The position numbers and the translations under genes were made by a program. Source: Spodoptera frugiperda (Eukaryota > Arthropoda > Insecta > Lepidoptera > Noctuidae). From it: a stretch of DNA of 64,000 nucleotides. The notes under the pieces are model-generated. The model ran no database searches, was not told the DNA's origin, and was given only the letters and a program-made list of their open reading frames with translations. Numbering within the stretch: position 1 is the first letter of the stretch; each line of letters starts with the position of its first letter. The stretch covers positions 13,102,315 through 13,166,314 of the forward strand of contig NC_064239.1 in NCBI RefSeq assembly GCF_023101765.2, given 5' to 3'. Shown piece after piece: positions 52,201 through 62,925 of the stretch.

Positions 52201-55200
52201 ATTAAACCATCATCCATAATCCTTATTAAACACAGCTTCAATTCAATGGCCATTCAATACCAATTTCACATCAAGTTAATCTGCAACCAGACACCGAAAG
52301 CACCTGACGACCTGACGTCAATCCATAATTCCATTCAATTGATTTGTCAAACTCCAAGACTTTGACCCACCTACCAATTGAAAGAAATAATGTACCAAGG
52401 AACAACTCCTTGACTGTCAATTATTAAAGGATAAGCTCATTAATTACTAGAATATTGTTATGACCTGGCGGTCAATAGACTCATTGTACGACGATGCAAA
52501 ATTGTTAATATTTATTGACATAAGTGAATGAATTGGTACTGGTATGATTAATGATGGGTAGGTATTGTGTCGTCACAATGGACTGTGTGCTGACGAGAGA
52601 CAGAATACATATCTACATATAGCACAATTTCTGAGTACTGTGTTCTAAGAAACAAATTTCTGAAATTGCTACTGGAAAGGAAATAAAATTATTTCCAATA
52701 CATGAACGAAGTCGTCGGCAGCAGATTGTTAACAATAACCAATAAAACTGTTCATGATGATCTACGCCACGTGACACTCCACTACAAGACTATGAGCCTC
52801 CTAGATTATGACAAACCCTTATGAATTAGGGTTAAATAAGGGTGTTGAGAGGAAACCCTTATTCATAAGGGCGACGTCGACCCATTAAATATTTGTATAT
52901 AGAAAAAAAGATGGTGTAATGAAGAAGTATGTGGTAATGCTTTTACCCGACTGCGCCAGAAGGAGGGTTATTGTTGTATGGAAACACTGGATGAAAATAG
53001 AGAGGAGCGAGGTTTGTAACGTCTCGCGCTCCCCGTAAAATGCCGCGCATTATGTTATAGGGAAATCCAGTTATGACATCTCCTCTTTATATTTGCTTCA
53101 TGGTTACATAGTTCATATGCAAAAACGTACCGTATTTTTTCTATATACGATTGCGTCACCAATTCCCAAAGAGCACGTTTTCAACCCTTCCCGTTGCTAG
53201 GCAACCGTTAGCGTATCACGTTGGACTTCAAACACAGATAGCAGTCGGAGCCAACTCTATTGATAGTAGACAAACAGCTGATAATGTGTTGTGTAAGGGG
53301 ATAATAAATAAATTATGGATGTTAAATTAATCAGTAATTAGGTAACTATTTTACTTAATGCTTAGGTACTTTTATTTCCAATTCTCTTATTTCTTGAAAG
53401 AGTAAGGTCAAAGTACCAATTTTTACTGTAATATTTTGGGTGAGTTTAATGCCATATACTAGGCACACAAACTCCTTGCCTTTAATGAGAATATTTGAAA
53501 AACCCGAAATGTCACAAAAATACTTTGCCCAACACAGGTATCAAACACAAAACCTCTCGCTCAGCCAACGAGGCAACTGCCTCGTTATTCACATCCATCC
53601 TCACAAATTATGCTATGAAGCTATGCTACGAAGATGTAATAGCCAAGCTGTGAAACTATGTAACCGTTTCCACTGATACTAAGCTATTGCTATGATGCCA
53701 AACGCATCCACAGCAATGTCTCTGGTGGAAAGCACCCGAATAACTATATAGATAGAATCACTTCACATCTGTCACTAACAATCCTGGCAAACGAATAACC
53801 AATAGGACAGTTACATAATAATAGTCCCCCGCCACTGTTCACATTTCAAGTTCACGTTATATAACATCACGACCTTTATTCCACGAAGGCGTAGGTAGAA
53901 CTCCCACACATACGTTGCGTAAGTTTCTGTTACATAGATATCAAGGGTTAAAAGCTTTTTCATAAAAACTGAATAAGTTTTATACGTGTAATTTTATAAT
54001 GAGGGTGTTATTTGACAAATTGCTGTTGTGCCGAAATATAATAATTATGATAGCATTACTGGAGAAAAGTCGATTTTATATGTGTACTAGCTTTTGCCAT
54101 CGGCTCCGCCCGCATTCCCGTGGCATAACATATAGATGTTACTCCAGACTATAATCTACCCCTGTTCCAAATTTCATCTCGGTCCGAAAAGATCTCGTGA
54201 AGAAGTAACCACCACCCCACCAGTGCTATGCTATGTGTATCTACCAATGAATATAATTGGTGAAAACCAATCGCATCCACAGCAACGTAGCATAGCACAT
54301 TTCGGTTGGAAAAGCACGCTTAATCTGGAAAATGTTTATTTGTTTTAATTATATTTATGTCATCCGCAAATTGGTATTCTGCAACTGGGTGTAAAGGAAA
54401 AGATAGCAGACTATGCCTTATTCAGAGACTTTTGATAATTTATTTATCATTACTATTACTTACTACTGTTACTAACTATTATTTAATAACGCTTTCGCTC
54501 CAAAAATAATTGCTAAGGACATAGTTAAGTAACCATTAAATGCCTTTAACTACAGCGGTTACTATTCTAATTAAATTTAAATAATGACAGTTATCGAATT
54601 CAGTAGCGAAGCGACATTGACACGGTGGGGTCAGTAGACTTGTAGGTACATACATACATTCATACATACATATATATGTATGTACGTTAGTTAGTAACTA
54701 GTAGAGATTAGTGCGGTAAGGTTTCACTAAAGAAACACGCTGTTAATTTAATCTCATTAACTGATATTCGGTTCGCACGTTTCTTGTTAATTTATGACAA
54801 TGTCACACGTGATTGTCGCCTGAGCAATTGTTTAAGTAATAAGTTTTAATATAGTGTACTTAGAAATAGTGTACTTAGAGATAGTGGTACTTAGAAACCA
54901 TCACTATTCCAAAATCTTGATCTATATTTTAGATAGACTCAATTTTAGCATGGGAGTAAATAGGTTTTTTCAGGATCAGCAGGGTGCATGTAATATCCCA
55001 ACCGTTGCAAGCGTTCTTAGGCCACAGTCACCGCTTACCATCAGGTATTTTTTTGCGGGGTTTGTCAGGCGAGGCGAGGCTAGAGTGAGTGTCACGAAGT
55101 TAAATCATTAAATGAACTCCCCCGCCTTGAGCGAGGCGAGAGTGAGTGTCAGACTCTTACAGACTAAAAACCACTTCGTTCCTACTCCTGCATTTTAGTA

Positions 55201-56553
55201 TCGGAATATCCGAGATCTACTATACTTTGCTCGACTTAAAAATCAATATAAATTACAATTACCTTTTTATAACTAGTAAAACATACTGAAACTTACATTA
55301 GCAAGCGCCGAATCGAATATACTGGTCCAGGCAAGTGCTGCAGAGAGCGCCGCAAGCGCAAGCAACGCACCGCTGCCTGCTCCCACCCACAGCCAGCGCG
55401 GCGTGCGTCCGCGCATCTTTCCTGGCACGCTGCAACAAAATAAATTATATTTTAAAGTATATAACTGCTACTAAAGGTAGACACACACACAAGTTACACA
55501 AGGTTCAATATTTCAGTTTCAGTTAAATTCAAGTTTCAATTAAAAAACTAGAGATTGGTCCAAGGTCAAGAATTGATCACACTTCTGATATATTATAAAA
55601 TAAGGTGCATAGTGTTAAAAAATATATGTATATCTCATTAAACTACCTTTCAGTGAATGTATCGTAAATGACGAAGTTTTGTTAACATATCACAATATAA
55701 TTGATTATTCAAACTCATTGTTTTTTGTTTAAAATAAAGTTACAATAAAACGAATGACAATCCTAGCTTCCAAAGACAGACTGACAGACTATTATTTATT
55801 TCTTTATTTGTTGACATTTCAAAAGTATCTATTTATAGATTAATTGGAATAAATGATTTGACTTTGACTTTGAATGTATTTCGGGGTGAACTCTTCGTAA
55901 AATATTTTAAATTTATCCCGTTTTGCGTTAGTAAACGCGAAAAAACGATAAATGTTGACGATAAAATCCACGTTCATTGCATTTATTTTATCAATTTATC
56001 GCTTATTATATATAATTGACAACAAAACAACACTGGTGCAGGTGTGCAATGTTTCACAAGGTGATAACGATACCGTGGAATTTTATAACGACATACACCG
56101 TTTAATTTTAGTTGCACCCCGCGGTAGAATGACTTGCCATCAGTAGTACTATCCAAACATAGAGTTAAACTTAGCAAATACAAAGTTTTTATAATAATAT
56201 GAATCGTAGAATGACATAAATAATAATTTAATAAACTTAATATTTTCCTCTGATTATTCCCCTCAAATTATATTTCCTAACAAAACCTTTATCGCTGGAA
56301 TAACTAGTTCAAAAATTCATTAAAAACAGATTACTGTTTATGTCGCAATTGTGAAACAATCAATCTTAAAAAAACGATGCCCTATTAACCACGTATTGTG
56401 TCGTATTGTGCGTTTTAAAACATATAATTTCATATGCACATATCATATAATATCCGGCACTATCTACGGAAGAACAAAAAAATACTGTAAAATAAATTAC
56501 TTGAACACAAATACATACTTTTCCACATAAAGAAGAACATCGAAACGCCACAT
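43014..56553 (-). CDS. Class B scavenger receptor, CD36 family, 509 aa, ten exons
   Basis: Exons in order: 56553-56519, 55429-55297, 48491-48353, 46644-46484, 46013-45798, 45423-45292, 44798-44627, 44247-44045, 43630-43557, 43278-43014 (1530 nt with stop). All junctions are GT/AG with matching phase. A membrane segment lies at about residues 24-46 and another at about 463-482, with short cytosolic ends, as in CD36. Family landmarks: GPYRFLEKR (from residue 103), TTLNGIAA, GWFYERNNSLDTDGY (about 224-238), CRFGSPAFMTLPHF (355-368) and LGVPLDVAARFQLNLYLEP. Six ectodomain cysteines (270, 299, 338, 340, 344, 355) match the CD36 set. Many NxS/T sites fit a glycosylated lipid-binding receptor. The insect subgroup (croquemort-, emp- or other) cannot be fixed here; nothing marks it clearly as an SNMP. 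Confidence 0.92.
43365..43505 (+). repeat. Partial tRNA-derived SINE (family D)
   Basis: GGGTATACATTGTACAACGG to CACCTGCCGACCCCTTCGG, plus orientation, in the intron between CD36 exons 9 and 10. Confidence 0.6.
43557..43630 (-). CDS. CD36-family gene exon 9
   Basis: After TTTTAG; KLGVPLDVAARFQLNLYLEP; ends before GTAAGT. Confidence 0.94.
43680..43970 (+). repeat. Family A interspersed repeat, near full length
   Basis: GTGTGGGAGAGCCATGCTTC to CTGCTCGTTTACCGGCTTAC and an A run. In the intron between CD36 exons 8 and 9. Confidence 0.7.
44045..44247 (-). CDS. CD36-family gene exon 8 (cysteine cluster)
   Basis: After TTTCCAG; contains NTCFCNGECAW and NVSACRFGSPAF; ends FYFAVEP before GTGAGT. 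Confidence 0.95.
44627..44798 (-). CDS. CD36-family gene exon 7
   Basis: After TTTTCCAG; LAGSAGEFMPRNLTED to ALTQRSFDN; ends before GTGAGT. Confidence 0.94.
45020..45206 (-). repeat. tRNA-derived SINE (family C)
   Basis: AAACGTTGCCCCACATTAGG at the tail side; GTGCGGGAATCGAGCCCG is the B-box-like region on the opposite strand. Confidence 0.7.
45292..45423 (-). CDS. CD36-family gene exon 6
   Basis: After ATTCCAG; RNNSLDTDGYMEVTTG to YYEGECAQ; ends before GTAAGT. Confidence 0.94.
45600..45690 (-). repeat. Family B LINE 3' tail, short
   Basis: CTCTCGCCTGGAGAGGACGA and AGACTCTTACTGACTAAAAC. Confidence 0.55.
45798..46013 (-). CDS. CD36-family gene exon 5
   Basis: Three AG dinucleotides are close together; only ATTCCAG followed by TCAGCAGTG (SAVYRSRFW) keeps the frame. 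Ends GWFYE before GTGAGA. Confidence 0.9.
46484..46644 (-). CDS. CD36-family gene exon 4
   Basis: After CTTCCAG; GPYRFLEKRKHVNVTW to ITTLNGIAA; ends before GTAAGT. Confidence 0.95.
46777..46985 (-). repeat. tRNA-derived SINE (family C)
   Basis: AAAAAACGTTGCCCTGCACT to GTTGCCCAGTCACTGCACCA; GCGGGTTCGATTCCCGCAC on the minus strand is a good B box. Confidence 0.75.
47247..47293. repeat. Perfect 21-bp hairpin
   Basis: Arms 47247-47267 and 47273-47293 (AAACTTTTTGTTAATCAACT plus A, and its reverse complement), loop CCTAC. In a CD36 intron. Confidence 0.75.
47930..48300 (-). pseudogene. LINE ORF2 C-terminal fragment
   Basis: On the minus strand an interrupted frame reads WDVDAAIIVPIVVSANGLIA, then KSLDQH, matching a C-terminal block common in insect non-LTR retrotransposons. 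Both ends are missing. Confidence 0.6.
48353..48491 (-). CDS. CD36-family gene exon 3
   Basis: After TTCCAG; QLMLTPNSRSFRTWLEPSVP, YFFNWTN; ends before GTAAGT. Confidence 0.93.
48492..49437. other. CD36 intron 2 (low-coordinate end)
   Basis: Between 48575 and 48660 a LINE-tail fragment (GTTTGGCCACCAACCTGCTT) and near 48690-48830 a GC-rich patch with CGCCTGCGTCGCG and CGTACGCGC, possibly a MITE like that at 42266. No exon seen. Confidence 0.4.
49438..49700 (+). repeat. Family A interspersed repeat
   Basis: GTGGGAGAGCCATGCTTCGG to GGCGGCGGCGATTGCTAACA. Confidence 0.7.
49701..49759. repeat. 26-bp near-perfect hairpin at the end of a family A repeat
   Basis: Left ACCGTGGTTTCTTTTTAAAT and right TTTAAAAGAAACCACGGT pair over 26 bp with one mismatch around the loop CTTATAC. 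Confidence 0.7.
50178..50395 (-). repeat. Family B LINE 3' tail
   Basis: GGGGAAAATCATCCAAGGAT to CTGTGGTGGTCTGATGGCTC. Confidence 0.7.
50905..51130 (-). repeat. Family A interspersed repeat
   Basis: GACGGATCACCTGATGGTAA to GGCCATAGTATCACTCCGGT. Confidence 0.7.
51175..51250 (+). repeat. Family B LINE 3' tail, short
   Basis: AATGAGAGTCTGATAGTCTC to GATTTTCCCCCTTAAAAAAA. Confidence 0.6.
51686..51850 (+). repeat. Family B LINE 3' tail
   Basis: TTCCGGAACTGCGGACTACC to GTGAGAAGCCATTGGATGAA. Confidence 0.65.
51870..53440. other. CD36 intron 2, middle: nothing recognised
   Basis: No exon, RNA gene or clear repeat. The short direct motif AACCCTTATGAATTAGGGTT (52814-52833) is palindromic. Confidence 0.4.
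53615..53745. mobile_element. MITE (family E), partial
   Basis: GCTATGCTACGAAGATGTAA, GCTGTGAAACTATGTAACCG and CCACAGCAATGTCTCTGGTG. Confidence 0.5.
54087..54203 (-). mobile_element. Truncated Helitron
   Basis: Minus-strand end GCCGATGGCAAAAGCTAG at 54087; contains ATAATCTACCCCTGTTCCAA as at 29184-29358. The other terminus is missing. Confidence 0.55.
54222..54330. mobile_element. MITE (family E), short copy
   Basis: CCAGTGCTATGCTATGTGTA on the left, CAGCAACGTAGCATAGCACA and TTGGAAAAGCACGCT on the right. Confidence 0.5.
54415..54557. mobile_element. Foldback MITE (family F)
   Basis: GCCTTATTCAGAGACTTTTG on the left and AAGTAACCATTAAATGCCTT on the right. Confidence 0.45.
55095..55200 (-). 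repeat. Family B LINE 3' tail
   Basis: TAAATGAACTCCCCCGCCTT to TTCCTACTCCTGCATTTTAG. Confidence 0.65.
55297..55429 (-). CDS. CD36-family gene exon 2 (first membrane segment)
   Basis: After TTGTTGCAG; VPGKMRGRTPRWLW then a 20-residue Ala/Leu-rich segment; ends before GTAAGT. Confidence 0.85.
55795..55880 (+). repeat. Jockey-like LINE 3' end
   Basis: TTGTTGACATTTCAAAAGTA then AATGATTTGACTTTGACTTT. In the first CD36 intron. Confidence 0.55.
56519..56553 (-). CDS. CD36-family gene exon 1 (proposed start)
   Basis: ATG at 56553-56551, MWRFDVLLYVE plus two bases, then GTATGT. Joined to exon 2 it reads ...YVENVPGKMRGR. The alternative is the ATG inside exon 2 (MRGRTPRW, 16 residues shorter), which would leave this exon non-coding. 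Confidence 0.6.
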
Positions 56554-56720
56554 TTTAACAAAACTAAACACTACACTTCAATTCAAACAATTTATTAAAA
56601 ACAAACACTTATTTGTCACTAAATCTCGAAAACTGCTAAACTATATAAGATGAATCTTTTCACTTTTTATAGTTCATTGTTTATTTCAATAGAATTATAC
56701 CAGCACTGTTATTCCGTCGC
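56554..56720 (-). promoter_or_regulatory. Possible promoter of the CD36-family gene
   Basis: On the minus strand CTTATATAG lies about 90 nt before the proposed ATG and could act as a TATA element. No other support. Confidence 0.25.
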
Positions 56721-57640
56721 AGTTCGGCCACAAACTGAATAAATGATTTATTTTATTATGATAAGCCAATACTTAGTTTATCAATAGATTAACCTCAAAT
56801 ACTAATTTGTTATTGATAATACAATTTTGCTGTTGTTATTTGCTGAGTTATGTGTGAATATAAGTGAGACTCATTGTTTCAATTCATCATTTAGTAATGT
56901 TCTAAGTAGGTACTAAATATGTGATAATTATATGTTACATCTCGATCGTTTAGCATTTTGTGATAATTTGTTTATTTCTATCTCATCATATCTAAGACAT
57001 AGTATATATGTATAGGACGTAGGAAGTCGACTGCTGAATATAGGCGTATGCCTATGTTATTGGGGAAACCCAATGACTTCCAGATTGGCCGGTTGGAAGC
57101 GACCTGAAATCAGCGGTTTTACCTATTTCTACTTACTACCTATCATGTTTTAATTTTTGGTTACAAATACTATGAGGGCAATATCTTGAAAATGGGTTGG
57201 GATTAAAAGCAGTAGATTAGAATATTTGTATTTGTGAAGGGAATGTTTACTTCCATAGATTATAATGACATGAGATGGCAATAGTGAGTGAATTCGGTGT
57301 TAGTGATTCGGTCACCACATTTTAAAATACAAGTATGGTACCTATCACTCGTGCATGAAATATAGTATCAAAATGCATACAGTTGTTTGTTAAAAATTAT
57401 CAAAAACAGCTGAACAGATTGTAATGGAATTTTACCGTGAATGGACGAACAGAAGCTTGAATTGAAATCGCTATTCAATGTTACATACTGATCATAATTT
57501 GGCATAATTCGTTTAATCTTTACAGCTGCCTGATTAGTTATCTATAGTCGTATTAATGAAGGAATTAAATGTTTATTGCGTACTCAGATATCTTGCTCGT
57601 GGCTTTCAGAAATGTAAGAATCAATCAAGCTTGAGATTAA
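56721..57640. other. Intergenic sequence, nothing recognised
   Basis: AT-rich, without exon-like frames or clear repeats. Confidence 0.45.
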
Positions 57641-57642
57641 GT

Positions 57643-57952
57643 GTGCTTTTCCACCAGAGATGTGCTATGTTGCTATGCTGCGAGGATGTAATAGCTAAAC
57701 TGTGTAATTATGTGACCTCTGATACTAAGCTATGTAGCAGTACGAGTAAGATGTGCAGATGCGCAGTTCAAGTATGCGATGTATTGACGGTAGGGAAGCA
57801 CATATCTATAGCACGCATCCATAGCACGCATCTTTACATATGAAAACATATCTGCATTGAACGGGTGTGTGTGTATACCAATGTAAATGTTTGGTTGAAG
57901 CCAAAAGTATCTACAGCAACGTAGCATAGCAGATCTTTGGTGGAAAAGAATC
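57643..57952. mobile_element. MITE (family E), most complete copy
   Basis: Left TTTTCCACCAGAGATGTGCT and right (minus strand) TTTTCCACCAAAGATCTGCT are inverted. Internal GAGGATGTAATAGCTAAACT and AAGTATGCGATGTATTGACG are shared with the 33026 copy. Confidence 0.65.
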
Positions 57953-58715
57953 CTCAATATTGTTTACGAAGAATTTTCATGTGTTGGCGGTCAAAAGAGC
58001 AAAATTCATTTGATCAGTCATCAAATATAAATAGTGTATATTGGTTCTGAGACGCAGGTAAACAAAAAGTGAAAAATAATGTTTAATTTGTAAGAGCATT
58101 CAATCTTAATCTGGTGAAACCGACACGTGTAAAGGTATTTACGAGATAACACTGATAAAAAATCTTTCACCAATATACATGTAAATAAAAATAACTAAAT
58201 AATCATAATAAATAGCGGTCTCGAGAACTTTGTGTACTCTAAAAGTGAGTATTAAGGATCTTGTATGTATGTAACTATCGTGAGACATGTCAATATTATA
58301 TTCGAGAAAAGCACGACCTGTTTCAAGCCACATCGGGAGTCAACACTAATAATAAAAGTCCTATGTACAGTTAAAGATACTTTACTAAAATTATTTAACT
58401 GTAATTTATTTAAAGTTGTACATATTTATGCAATACATAACGTACTATAACAAAATAGTAATTCTGTTAGATTTACAAAAAATAATTCTAGAACAAAAGC
58501 CATATACATTACAAAGTGAAATGCAGTACAGAGATAACACATCATACGTTATGGAAGAAAAATGATGAAATACAAACAACTTCTAGGAAATGAGAGTGTA
58601 TATCAATTTTATTGTATTTGATAAGTCAATGTTCAATATATTGTTTATTGTACTATCATGTCCTCAGTATGTGAAACGAACTGCTAGTACAGTCAGCTTG
58701 ATAAATTCTACTACA
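57953..58715. other. Intergenic sequence, nothing recognised
   Basis: No gene or clear repeat seen. Confidence 0.45.
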
Positions 58716-58790
58716 CCCTTAGTGCGAGTTTGCTTTACGTTGAACAAAATCGAAAAAACAGAGCGCGTTCGGCGCTTTGATTGGCCGGCT
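58716..58790. mobile_element. Half copy of foldback MITE (family G)
   Basis: TTAGTGCGAGTTTGCTTTAC then CGCTTTGATTGGCCGG. Confidence 0.5.
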
Positions 58791-58824
58791 TAAATAAATC
58801 AACATTACTTATGTTTAATAAGGA

Positions 58825-58965
58825 TTTCTAACGGATTACCAGGGTTCCTGCTCAAAACAGGACTAGGAATGGGGTGATTTTTAGTCAGTAAGAGTCTGAT
58901 ACTTTCTTTCGGCTCACCTAAGGCGGGAGAAGTAATTGGATGATTTTTATCCCTTTAAAAAAAAT
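58825..58965 (+). repeat. Family B LINE 3' tail
   Basis: CTAACGGATTACCAGGGTTC to GATTTTTATCCCTTTAAAAA. Confidence 0.65.
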
Positions 58966-59384
58966 TACCTAACCGAAGAATTGCACCCAAAACAGTGAGG
59001 TTTATGGCTTAGCAGTCATAATTAAACTCCAAGTGAGGTATTTATTGTAAGATGAAGATATTCTACATTCAATAAAATTATTGTTTTTTTAAACATCAAT
59101 ATTGTTTACCTGCTGTCTCTGTCTGTACATGGCAACTATACACCTATATACATACATTCATATGTATACAGTCATACGAGCCACTTCGATTACAAGTTAT
59201 CAATGATATCGTCCGATATCAATCGGTTATAAAAAAAGATTACAACGTTATTCATTCCCCAAAAATTATTCATTAATCATTAATAACTCAATGATTTTCA
59301 ATTTCATTCAATTTTCAGAATATGTTTATACAAACTTGTTTATGAAGCTAGAACTATGAATCTAACTTTACTGACGGAGAGACT

Positions 59385-59470
59385 AACAGAGTATTTATTT
59401 GTTGTCGTTTCAAAAGTATGTGATAAAGGTTTAGTTTATGATAAATGCTTTGACTTTGACTTTGAAGGCA
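59385..59470 (+). repeat. Jockey-like LINE 3' end
   Basis: TTGTTGTCGTTTCAAAAGTA then AAATGCTTTGACTTTGACTT. Confidence 0.55.
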
Positions 59471-59539
59471 GCCCAAAAGTTTAGATGTCTTAAATGTAAT
59501 AGTAGGCTTTTCATCTTTATCCTATGAAAAGGTTAAAGC

Positions 59540-59690
59540 TGTGCGGACTTCCTAGCGGGTTACCGGGGCTCCGGCTTGAAGAGTAGGAGTAGGAATGGGG
59601 TGATTTTTAGCCAGTAAGAGTCTGACACTCCCCCTCGCCTCGCTCAAGGCGGGAGAAGTAATTAGATGATCTTCCTCCATTTAAAAAAGC
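59540..59690 (+). repeat. Family B LINE 3' tail
   Basis: GCGGACTTCCTAGCGGGTTA to CTTCCTCCATTTAAAAAAGC. Confidence 0.7.
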
Positions 59691-59699
59691 CTATTTAAA

Positions 59700-60340
59700 T
59701 ATCACTTTGCAAAATAGCAAAAATGAATTCACTTAGGACACGTAACATTACGTTGCTACGACAAGTAAACTACGTGTGCTACGAAATTACTACGAAAGGT
59801 GCTACAGAATCGAAAAGCTGCTACATCAAAAATTAAAAAGTTAGAAGTAACAACAGTATGGAATGTTAATATTGTACTTCAATTCCCGAAATTATTTGAA
59901 AACATTACTCGACTCTGTATCCAGACCTGGCGACCACACGGCCAGCTCCAGTCCCTTTGATATTGTGCACATAATTATTGTTTTCAAACGGTTGTTTTTA
60001 TTTAGCGTGCCTCGCTGGTCTGTTTGGGTTAAATTTAGTAATAAAATTCTCCGCCCATTCATATCCGCATATACATTCAAACCATTTAACATAAATAATA
60101 CTGATAATTATCAAACTACATCCATCTTTATTTTCTTAATAAATTGTAATATTTGTATGTTTTCGTTGTGTGTATTCATTATCTAAATCCACTTTGATTA
60201 ACCCCAAAGGTTATTTGTATGACATTGCCAATTATTTAACTTTTTTCCTTGCTACTAATCTTCACAAAGAAAATCATTATTTTGTTATATAGTTATCGCT
60301 GATTCCTTTTTTACATGTAATAGTATGTTTACTTAAGACT
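59700..60340. other. Intergenic sequence, nothing recognised
   Basis: A 107-codon + frame (59863-60186) has no recognisable domain and no splice context. Confidence 0.4.
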
Positions 60341-60344
60341 TTTT

Positions 60345-60475
60345 TAGAAGGGGGAAAATCATCCAATGGTTTCTCTCGCTTTGAGCGAGGCGAGAGAGAG
60401 TGTTAGACTCTTACTCTTATACACCACCCTGCTTCAACTCCTGCTTTGAGTCGAAACCCCGGTAACTTAGGTACG
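60345..60475 (-). repeat. Family B LINE 3' tail
   Basis: GAAGGGGGAAAATCATCCAA to AACTCCTGCTTTGAGTCGAA. Confidence 0.65.
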
Positions 60476-60947
60476 TTGAATTAAGATTTAAGACAGCATG
60501 TAACTTAGAATAGAAGAAAACCTAGATTGAACACTAATAATACTAATATTCTATATTTTCATAATACTTGACAAAAACTATAAATAGTATAGATGCGTAT
60601 ACCTTTGAGGATATTTTTAGGTGTGATATAATAATATTATTGGATATGATAAAGCTGAATCCTCGGAAATATTGACGTTATCAATGTAACGTTAAATATG
60701 TAAATAAAAATGAACCGCAAAATGTGTTGCTATGCGCAAAGCTTGTGAACGGCTGTATCAATTTCGATACTATTAGTCTGAGAAGGCTAGGACGGTTCAT
60801 ATGGACATTTTTATCCAGCTACATATTTTTCTCAATAATGACGTATTATGACGCCGTATGTATGCGCCGACTACCAATCCGTTGACTGAAAGTTGAATTT
60901 AACCCGTGACATGTTGGTCTCTGGTAAAATTTTCGGGTCATTTTATA

Positions 60948-61106
60948 TCTATTAATATTATGGACGTGCAAGTTTGTATGTTTGTTACTCCTTCAGGTCA
61001 AAACGGCTGAAAAGATTGAGTGGAACAGGGGTAGATCATGGTGTGGAATAACACATAGGCCTTTTATCCCACGGGAACGCGGACGAAACCTCTGGCAGAA
61101 ACCAGT
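60948..61106 (+). mobile_element. Degraded Helitron
   Basis: A then TCTATTAATATTATGGACGT at the left. GGGGTAGATCATGGTGTGGA and CACGGGAACGCGGACGAAAC are typical internal sequence. The CTAG end is decayed. Confidence 0.5.
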
Positions 61107-61487
61107 TAAATATAACTTAATTTAAAGTTACACAAGACAAGTTTATATAATTTGAATGAGTTCTACTAACACCAGTAACGCCACTTTCATTACATGACAA
61201 GGTCCAGCCTATTTATAATCCTTCTTCCCATCTTTTACTCCCTAGCGAGCAATCCTACTCCTGTCGACCGTGACATAGTAAACCTAGGAGTTATTACATA
61301 AAGACCGACCGCAACCGCGATCGATAGGAGTGTATCGTGTAACGCATCCAGTGTCTCTGTGTGTGAAACTTGTCATAGTATGTGTGTGATGTACTTTTTG
61401 GTCGTGTAGATAGATGATTTGTGAGTAATTGTTGTCTACTGGTGGGTGTCGTAGGAGCTATGGGATTACATTTACATAGACTGCATA

Positions 61488-61676
61488 GGTTGACGCATGG
61501 TGCCTGGGCAACTGGCTGTTGTGCATCTAACGTGTTTTGATTCCGTACGGAGCAACTCTCTGTGTGATACACAAACTGTTGTTCCGGGTCTGGATGTCAT
61601 GTGTACGTGAACTTGTATGTTTGTAAACAAACACACGATACCGGAGAAAAACCTTCTGCGGGGCAACGTTTTATAA
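61488..61676 (+). repeat. tRNA-derived SINE (family C)
   Basis: GCATGGTGCCTGGGCAACTG, a decayed B box (GTTTTGATTCCGTAC), tail GCGGGGCAACGTTTTATAAC. Confidence 0.7.
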
Positions 61677-62114
61677 CAAAAAATATTTAACAGATACCAC
61701 GTAGCTATCTGATAAACCAGGAAATTTTAGACTGTGTTATGTTATTCAAGTTTGGAGATTTTGACCATACTTCTGTAGAAAAGACCATTAATTTAAACAA
61801 TACTATCATAGTTGATGTGGCTGTTGATCATTATTATAATAATAACTACAAATCCATACAATAAACCCTTTTGAGACCAAAAGTCGTAATGATTAAACTT
61901 GCCAAAACTGTCCCAAGGTCTTTCCAAAACTTTGTTGTTCATAACTGAAAGAAAGACGTTACGGTACCTAATAATAATGTCACGAGTCACGTCCTACACT
62001 CGAAGAATACGTTTATTCTGATTATACCCCGACATTAGAGCCTCTAGGGAAATATATGGCTCAGTAAGTAATTTATGTAGTTGCTAGCACAATTTTCTGG
62101 TTGGAGAAAAGATT

Positions 62115-62305
62115 TTTTTTTATTGTATAAGGTATGCTGGTATTGCTGATGGTAAGCAATCGTCGCCGCCCGTGGTCACTCGAAACACTAGGGGCGTTAC
62201 AAGTGTGTTGTCGGCTTTTGGGGGTTACGAATGAAGTTGTTAGGGACTTTGGGTTTTGAAACGGGGTTAATTCTGCCTCTGGTAACCTCACTCACACAAC
62301 GAAAC
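62115..62305 (-). repeat. Family A interspersed repeat, partial
   Basis: CTGATGGTAAGCAATCGTCG to GGTAACCTCACTCACACAAC. Confidence 0.65.
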
Positions 62306-62682
62306 GTAGATACATTATAATTTTGCCTATTTAGGTAATAAGTTTATCTACATAAATACATATACATAGGTAAATATAGGTAAACAAACTAGTTTTCTAA
62401 AATCCAGTATTTAATGAACTTTATACAAAATATTAATATCCCATAAATTATTTTGTTATTTTACATATTTATATACCTATTTACAAAATATTGTGAAATA
62501 GTTAAACGATACTAAAATATTTCCCTAACTAAATTAATATAAGCTAATGACTCGAGTCGTCTCAGTCACAATACTTTTTTTTAATATATAATTTATATTA
62601 TTTGAAGCATTTTAGCGTGATATATTATAATGTGTGATATATTCATATGTGAAGTTATCATAGCCTAGTCTGCTCCATTAGA

Positions 62683-62925
62683 CCGGTGCGTGCGGCGCAT
62701 CGTGTTCCGCGCGCGCTTCAAAGAGCCATCAGTCCAACACAGAAGGCGCCCAGTAGGGCTGATGTTTAATCCGGAGCTGCGGACTACCTAGTGGGTTTAC
62801 CAAGGCTCCGACTCGAAAAGCAAGAGTAGGAACGGGGTGGTTTTTAATCAGTAAGAGAGACTCCCTCTCGCCTCACCCTAGGCGAGGCAAGTCATTGGAT
62901 GAGTTTCTCCCCTTAAAAAAAACAC
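62683..62925 (+). repeat. Family B LINE 3' tail
   Basis: CGGTGCGTGCGGCGCATCGT to GTTTCTCCCCTTAAAAAAAA. Confidence 0.7.

Noticed and set aside
59863..60186. 107-codon plus-strand open frame
   Set aside because: Composition is that of AT-rich intergenic sequence; no domain or splice signal.
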